The position numbers were made by a program, and so were the translations under genes. Positions 52,675-57,119 of a DNA stretch of 57,119 bases are shown here, one piece after another. Under the pieces are notes generated by a model, which was given only the letters and a program-made list of their open reading frames with translations, did no database searches and had not been told where the DNA came from. Position 1 is the first letter of the stretch; every line of letters starts with the position of its first letter. The DNA is from Bacteroidales bacterium (GTDB lineage: Bacteria > Bacteroidota > Bacteroidia > Bacteroidales > F082), in NCBI GenBank assembly GCA_017461665.1, contig JAFTXI010000034.1:1-57119 (forward strand). Reading direction: 5' to 3'.

Positions 52675-53977
52675 CTATTTCGCATTTAAAACGATTTTCC
52701 AATGTCTGCCCTTATCGAGTCCAATACGTATGATTACGCCGTTGTCTTGTAATTTCTTTATATGTCGGGCTATATTCCTTATATCGATACCAATGATATT
52801 TGCCATATCATTAGTTGAAATGTTTGGGTTTTCCATAATAAGATTTATTATTTTCTGTGACGATGTTTTAGAAATATTATCATCTATTTTCCTTTTAATA
52901 TAAACAGGCATGCCGCCCATCTCCTCTTTATAGACTGGTATTTCCATTCCGTTATCTAAAAATTCTTTTTTAATCTTATTGATAATACCTCGTCCCCACG
53001 ATTCAATAAATCCTGCCAGATAGAACACCCTTGCAATCAGACGGTTTCTTGGACATGAACTATGTTCGTTCATGAATTGTTCAAAAGTGATTCCTTCGGG
53101 CAGACTTCCAAAATTCCAAAGCCATATTCTGTCATTATATACCCTCATTTGTGTAGAATATCCAGGATATTCTTTATGTATGATAGCGTTAAAATAATTT
53201 CTCGCAATGCATCTTGTGGTATCTCAAGCGGTTCTATCCGTTGTAGACCTTCATAATGAATTGGGCGTATCAAATATCTATTATCTAAAGTTTCAATAAC
53301 TTTATCTGCCATCTGAATGAGATTGCCGGTGATAATATCTTGATTTATCAATTCCGACTCATCTAAAAAACGTCCTATTTTAAATTCTATACAAGAAAAG
53401 AAACGTGATGGTTGTTTTCCAAACAACAGAATTGCAGCATTACGAATATTATTATCATCATCAATCAGAGCAAGATTTCTCAAAATATTTTCTACAGAAT
53501 CATAAATAGTGTTTTCTGGTAATCGTCCTGCATTGACACCTTTACGAATAAAGTATGCTACGGCATCGTCATCAATATGTTCTATTGTTGCGCCCACACA
53601 CACAATTTCATCCCAAGAATATCCCATTCGTTGTAGTGTAGCGCCTTTTAATTCTTGTTTTGTGGCACCTGAACGATAATAAAAAACACCTTTGTACGAA
53701 ATAGGGACATTACTCGGATTAACAACAATTTCAATGTATTCTATATTGTCTTTTTGATGGAGATAGACATCTGCAACAATCCCTAAATATGCGACTATTT
53801 TGTTTGGAATATCTTCCATTTGTTTGTGAGAATTACTTATTCCACAAACATTTCCATTATCGTCGATACCTACATATATATTGTACCACCTTTTGCATTA
53901 GCAAAACCGCAAATCCACTTTAGATATTCGTCATTCCAAATACGCTTATATTCCAAGTTTTGGTTCTCTTGTTTCAT
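52675..53977 (-). pseudogene. AlbA_2-type (Schlafen/RecG-like) ATP-binding protein, two frameshifts
   Basis: Three frames join into one protein of about 434 codons. From ATG at 53977 the AlbA_2 domain begins (LEYKRIWNDEYLKWICGFAN AKGG) and breaks in an ATATATA tract at 53874-53880, where a 2-base excess turns TIYVGID into TIYM-stop. The next frame (53819-53145) continues through YKGVFYYRSGATKQELKG and IRNAAILLFGKQPSRFFSC to PQDALREIIL, where one A is missing in TTTTAACGC (about 53190); the expected reading is LNAIIHKEYPGYSTQMRVYND. The last frame (53148-52675) gives the ATP-binding end (IWLWNFGSLPEGI, GRGIINKI) and a winged helix. Such proteins are putative regulators or defence factors. A -7 box lies at 54005-54012. 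Confidence 0.8.
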
Positions 53978-54132
53978 ATATTTATTATTTTGGTGATTCT
54001 CGTGCAAAGATAATAAAAGTCTCTATTTATGAGTAATTATTTTGTTATTTATTGAAATCATCTTTTTTTATTTTTTGGAACATTTTTTGTTCTTTCTCTA
54101 ACCGATTTATTTAAGAAAAAACAGTAGTTATT

Positions 54133-54981
54133 ATGTCATCATTAATTGCAATTGCGGCAGTAATCTTTATTGTCTATTTTTTATTTAGAAATGTTAACAA
54201 AAACCAGAAATCAAATAATACGAATAATATGAATGAGCCAAAACCGAACTATCAGAGACGTAGAGGTCGTGGTTACGGGAAATGGATTGGCGGAGGTTTA
54301 GGTTGGGCTTTCGGTGGTCCATTAGGAGCAATAATTGGTTTTGCCTTAGGTTCTGCTTTCGGTAATAGTAATAAATCGGAAGAGTTTATTGGACAGACAT
54401 CTCAACAGAGAGACTTTAACGTTAGTCTTTTGGTTCTCTCTGCCGCTGTTATGAAAGCAGATGGCTCGGTTAAGAAAGCTGAGTTGGATTATGTGAAACG
54501 TTTCTTTTTAACTAACTTCGGACAAGAACGCGCTGAGAAATATATACTGATGCTTCGTGAAATCTTAAAACAAGATATTCAGGTTTACGAGGTCAGTCAA
54601 CAGGTAGGACGTTTCATGGATTATTCGTCGAAGTTGCAATTGTTACATTATTTGTTCGGAATTGCTTCTGCAGATGGCAGCACGCACGAAAATGAAGTCG
54701 ATGTCATTTCGGTAATTTCAAAATATATGGGGATTTCAAGTGCCGACTTTCAATCGATAAAAGCTATGTTTGTTCAACAGGTTGATAGTGCGTACAAAAT
54801 TCTTGGAATTGACGCCAATGCAACCGACGATGAAGTGAAAAAGGCTTATCGCGAGATGGCGAAGAAATATCATCCTGACAAAGTTGCATATCTTGGAGAA
54901 GATGTCAGAAAATCGGCAGAACAGAAACTTCAGGAAGTTAATGAAGCTTACGAAAAAATTAAAAAGCAAAGAGGTTTTTAA
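54133..54981 (+). CDS. Membrane-anchored TerB/J-domain protein (DjlA-like)
   Basis: 282 residues. An N-terminal transmembrane helix (about 3-20, [15 protein letters not shown]) is followed by a Gly-rich zipper ([20 protein letters not shown], about 52-75). A TerB-like helical domain (about 95-205, [40 protein letters not shown]) precedes the J domain (about 215-282, [20 protein letters not shown]) with the HPD motif in KKYHPDKV. This is the order of DjlA, a membrane-bound DnaK co-chaperone. No dnaK or grpE is adjacent. It converges with the porin gene, 6 bases apart. Confidence 0.85.
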   Translation: MSSLIAIAAVIFIVYFLFRNVNKNQKSNNTNNMNEPKPNYQRRRGRGYGKWIGGGLGWAFGGPLGAIIGFALGSAFGNSNKSEEFIGQTSQQRDFNVSLLVLSAAVMKADGSVKKAELDYVKRFFLTNFGQERAEKYILMLREILKQDIQVYEVSQQVGRFMDYSSKLQLLHYLFGIASADGSTHENEVDVISVISKYMGISSADFQSIKAMFVQQVDSAYKILGIDANATDDEVKKAYREMAKKYHPDKVAYLGEDVRKSAEQKLQEVNEAYEKIKKQRGF

Positions 54982-54987
54982 TTCTTT

Positions 54988-56919
54988 TTATTTATACAAT
55001 CGCCAATTCACACCTAAACAGAATCTACTATCTCTCATTGGATAATGAGGAGTTGTAAAATATCTATAGTCGCCTGTTAATGAGTACATGTTTGTATATT
55101 GTACAAAGATATTTGCTCGTTTGATTTTAAACGTCACACATAAATCTATGTAGGGATAATTACCAACTTTGACTTCATTCTGCAGATAGAAAGTTCTTAA
55201 TACAGGCATATAAGCATCAGCGTAATATTCTGTAAAATATTTAATTGCGATACTTGGTTGCATCATGGAGATATTTTTTACCAATGTGATATTATATGCT
55301 AATTTAGCTTTTGCTTGAAACGTAGGAATATGAATTACATCATTATTGTTGGTCGTTTGTAATGAGGCAAAACCAATAAATTCAAATTTATTAAATTTCA
55401 CGTCAAAAGTTGAGTATAGAGAACTTACGCTGACAGCACCTTGAAATTGTTCTGGTTTTGCATTTGTTCCAAAATAGATATAATTGTCTATTGTCGTGTT
55501 TTTTACGCCAATCGTCATAAATGGAAGTTCGTAAGAAGCTTGAAGTCGTAGAGACGTTGATGGTTTAAAATCGTTATTCCACCTAAAATTATTTGAATAA
55601 TATGACTCCTCGAACCAGTCAGCCGATTGTCTATTTAAATTAATATTAAATGCGAGGGCTCCAATATTTTTTTTGTAAGTTCCTAAAAATTGTTTCCACT
55701 GACCATCTAAATAAAAATCACCTGCCTGATAACCGTTTGTTATTATTTGAGCATTACCCGTGATTCTCGTTGACTTAAAGAGATTTATTATAATACCAGC
55801 ATTTGCTCTCAAATTGGAGAGATTTTGTTTATTGACACGTTCTTGCGTAATTATATCCCAATATCCCGCATGATGTGTATAATTATGTTCGATACCGAAT
55901 GTTAAATAGAAAGGAATGTCATTATTATATTTTTTATAGCCTAATGTATTCCAATAGATGACATTTTTTATATTATGAAAATAAATGCTGTCAAACGTTT
56001 GAGTTGAATCTATAACATAATCGAAGGGCTGATAAAATGAAGACATTGGATTTGCATCTTCATATACATATTTGTTAGATTGATATTCAAAACGATGATT
56101 AATCCTACCTATATCTACTTTTCTCTCTTTAGATAAACTATCTTGAGTTCTTTTAACATTGTGACTTAATATATTAAAATATTGATCGATGGCGAAACCT
56201 GATATTTTTATTAAATTAGTAGCATTGTTAAGATTAACGTCAATGACAGATCTGTCAGATTCAATGTTATTTATAAAAACCGAATCATATTTAATTCCAC
56301 CGTTTTCCTGTATGTCTAACTTATTATTGAAATAACATCCACTAATTCCATATCTATCATTCTTTGTATTATAACGGAAAGTTCCATTAAATATAGAATT
56401 TTGCATTTTGCTTCGCTTATAAACGCCTGGAGAGAAATCTATATCATAATTGAGAGATACAAAAAAACGAGGCAGGAATTCTCTACAAAACAAGACTTCG
56501 AGATGTTGTTCTTTTTTATCACCCATCATATAACTTATTTCTGTAAAAGGTTGAAGAACGATAGGAAAAATTATGTTTTCGTTATTTTTCAAATATGTTG
56601 AAAACGATTCTAATTTTGTATTAAAACCCAATGAAACAGGATAAACGAAATCAATATTTTTATGAGCTAGTCCTGAATTACTTAATGTTTGAAATAAGGT
56701 AAATGTTTTCTCTTGTGGTTCATAGTATGAAGAAAGAAGAGTTGTAGTATCAAAATCAGAGGTATTTCCTAACGTTAGATTGTTAAGATTATATGTAAAA
56801 TAACGAACTTGTGTCGAATCAATCTTTAGGCTATCTGATTGTATATAAAACTTATTAGCGTAGGAGACACTAACTAACGCTACGAGAAAAAAAGTAAATA
56901 TGTATCTTATATTTTTCAT
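54988..56919 (-). CDS. Porin_10-family putative outer-membrane porin
   Basis: 643 residues. A signal peptide (about 1-21, VSYANKF) precedes a long chain of beta strands with alternating Tyr/Phe/Asn, ending in the outer-membrane-type aromatic strand RFCLGVNWRLYK. Characteristic parts are PLGFNTKLESF-like strands near the start (FVYPVSLGFNTKLESFS), NTLGYKKYNNDIPFYLTFGI, and FKIKRANIFVQYTNM. This matches the family named putative porin (Porin_10) in Bacteroidetes; substrate unknown. A -7 box TATCTTTG lies at 56957-56964. It is the gene next to the rRNA operon terminator. Confidence 0.8.
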   Translation of the reverse strand: MKNIRYIFTFFLVALVSVSYANKFYIQSDSLKIDSTQVRYFTYNLNNLTLGNTSDFDTTTLLSSYYEPQEKTFTLFQTLSNSGLAHKNIDFVYPVSLGFNTKLESFSTYLKNNENIIFPIVLQPFTEISYMMGDKKEQHLEVLFCREFLPRFFVSLNYDIDFSPGVYKRSKMQNSIFNGTFRYNTKNDRYGISGCYFNNKLDIQENGGIKYDSVFINNIESDRSVIDVNLNNATNLIKISGFAIDQYFNILSHNVKRTQDSLSKERKVDIGRINHRFEYQSNKYVYEDANPMSSFYQPFDYVIDSTQTFDSIYFHNIKNVIYWNTLGYKKYNNDIPFYLTFGIEHNYTHHAGYWDIITQERVNKQNLSNLRANAGIIINLFKSTRITGNAQIITNGYQAGDFYLDGQWKQFLGTYKKNIGALAFNINLNRQSADWFEESYYSNNFRWNNDFKPSTSLRLQASYELPFMTIGVKNTTIDNYIYFGTNAKPEQFQGAVSVSSLYSTFDVKFNKFEFIGFASLQTTNNNDVIHIPTFQAKAKLAYNITLVKNISMMQPSIAIKYFTEYYADAYMPVLRTFYLQNEVKVGNYPYIDLCVTFKIKRANIFVQYTNMYSLTGDYRYFTTPHYPMRDSRFCLGVNWRLYK

Positions 56920-56990
56920 TTTTCAAAAATACTCAATTTTGTTAAATGAGTAATAACAAAGATAAAATTTATATAATAGCTACTTACCAA

Positions 56991-57023
56991 AACAGAAAAG
57001 CCCCAGCGTGATTTGCTGAGGCT
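56991..57023 (-). terminator. Terminator of the rRNA operon
   Basis: On the minus strand AGCCTCAGC (57023-57015) pairs with GCTGGGGCT (57007-56999), one G-U type mismatch and a 7-base loop, followed by TTTTCTGTTTTG. Confidence 0.9.
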
Positions 57024-57035
57024 TCCGTTATGAGG

Positions 57036-57119
<84 letters not shown>

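Overview
The window reads as a chromosome segment of a low-GC member of the Bacteroidales (Bacteroidetes). Evidence: the promoters have the Bacteroidetes form (-33 TTG, about 19 bases, -7 TAnnTTTG) and there is little Shine-Dalgarno signal. Two tandem secreted proteins end in type IX secretion (Por) sorting domains. Lineage-typical families are frequent: DUF3078, DUF4293, DUF1573, Omp28-like, Porin_10, FKBP lipoproteins, and a Rho with a long charged N-terminal insert. Identification below family level is not possible from this sequence alone.

Layout. 1-6.7 kb: a partial TPR protein whose reading frame is studded with period-8 and period-7 repeats, rlmB, a double TonB-domain protein, a DUF3078 barrel, a phosphodiesterase carrying a heptamer insert, a DUF4293 membrane protein and rho. 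6.7-8.1 kb: relics of a type I restriction-modification locus (a frameshifted DUF1016 nuclease and what looks like the tail of hsdM). 8.1-19.6 kb: a FabK-like flavoprotein, mpl, two Omp28-like type IX cargo proteins, xerD, a LolC/E-type permease, a NamZ-like muramidase, an aminotransferase and a DUF1573 protein. 19.7-28.3 kb: tRNA(CAU), a DUF3078-rfbD-phosphohexomutase operon, a TPR lipoprotein with recA, nth, DUF2007 and an acetyltransferase-like gene. 28.4-34.9 kb: lolD, a large TPR protein, a CyuA/UPF0597 desulfidase, a RelA/SpoT homologue with a degenerate hydrolase domain, and clpS. 35-39 kb: a wzx-wzz-ligase/polymerase glycan locus. 39-43.5 kb: nrnA followed by four FKBP lipoproteins with one, one, two and three domains. 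43.5-47.5 kb: an XRE regulator, an AT-rich gap and ppdK. 47.6-54 kb: an accessory region with a frameshifted AAA ATPase and its internally deleted TOPRIM-like partner between two direct repeats, an intact GmrSD-type DUF262/DUF1524 protein, and an AlbA_2-type gene with two frameshifts. 54.1-57.1 kb: a TerB/J-domain protein, a Porin_10 protein, and the 3' end of an rRNA operon (5S, minus strand).

How it fits together. Most intact genes serve the envelope (lipoprotein export, peptidoglycan recycling, surface glycan, folding in the periplasm, type IX cargo) or core information processing (rho, recA, nth, xerD, ppGpp synthesis, nrnA). The broken genes are all of anti-phage or restriction type, so the window shows two sites where such systems have been acquired and are decaying. 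The most distinctive observation is several families of short, imperfect tandem arrays with a unit of 7, 8 or 10 bases, found between genes and in two cases inside open reading frames without breaking them.
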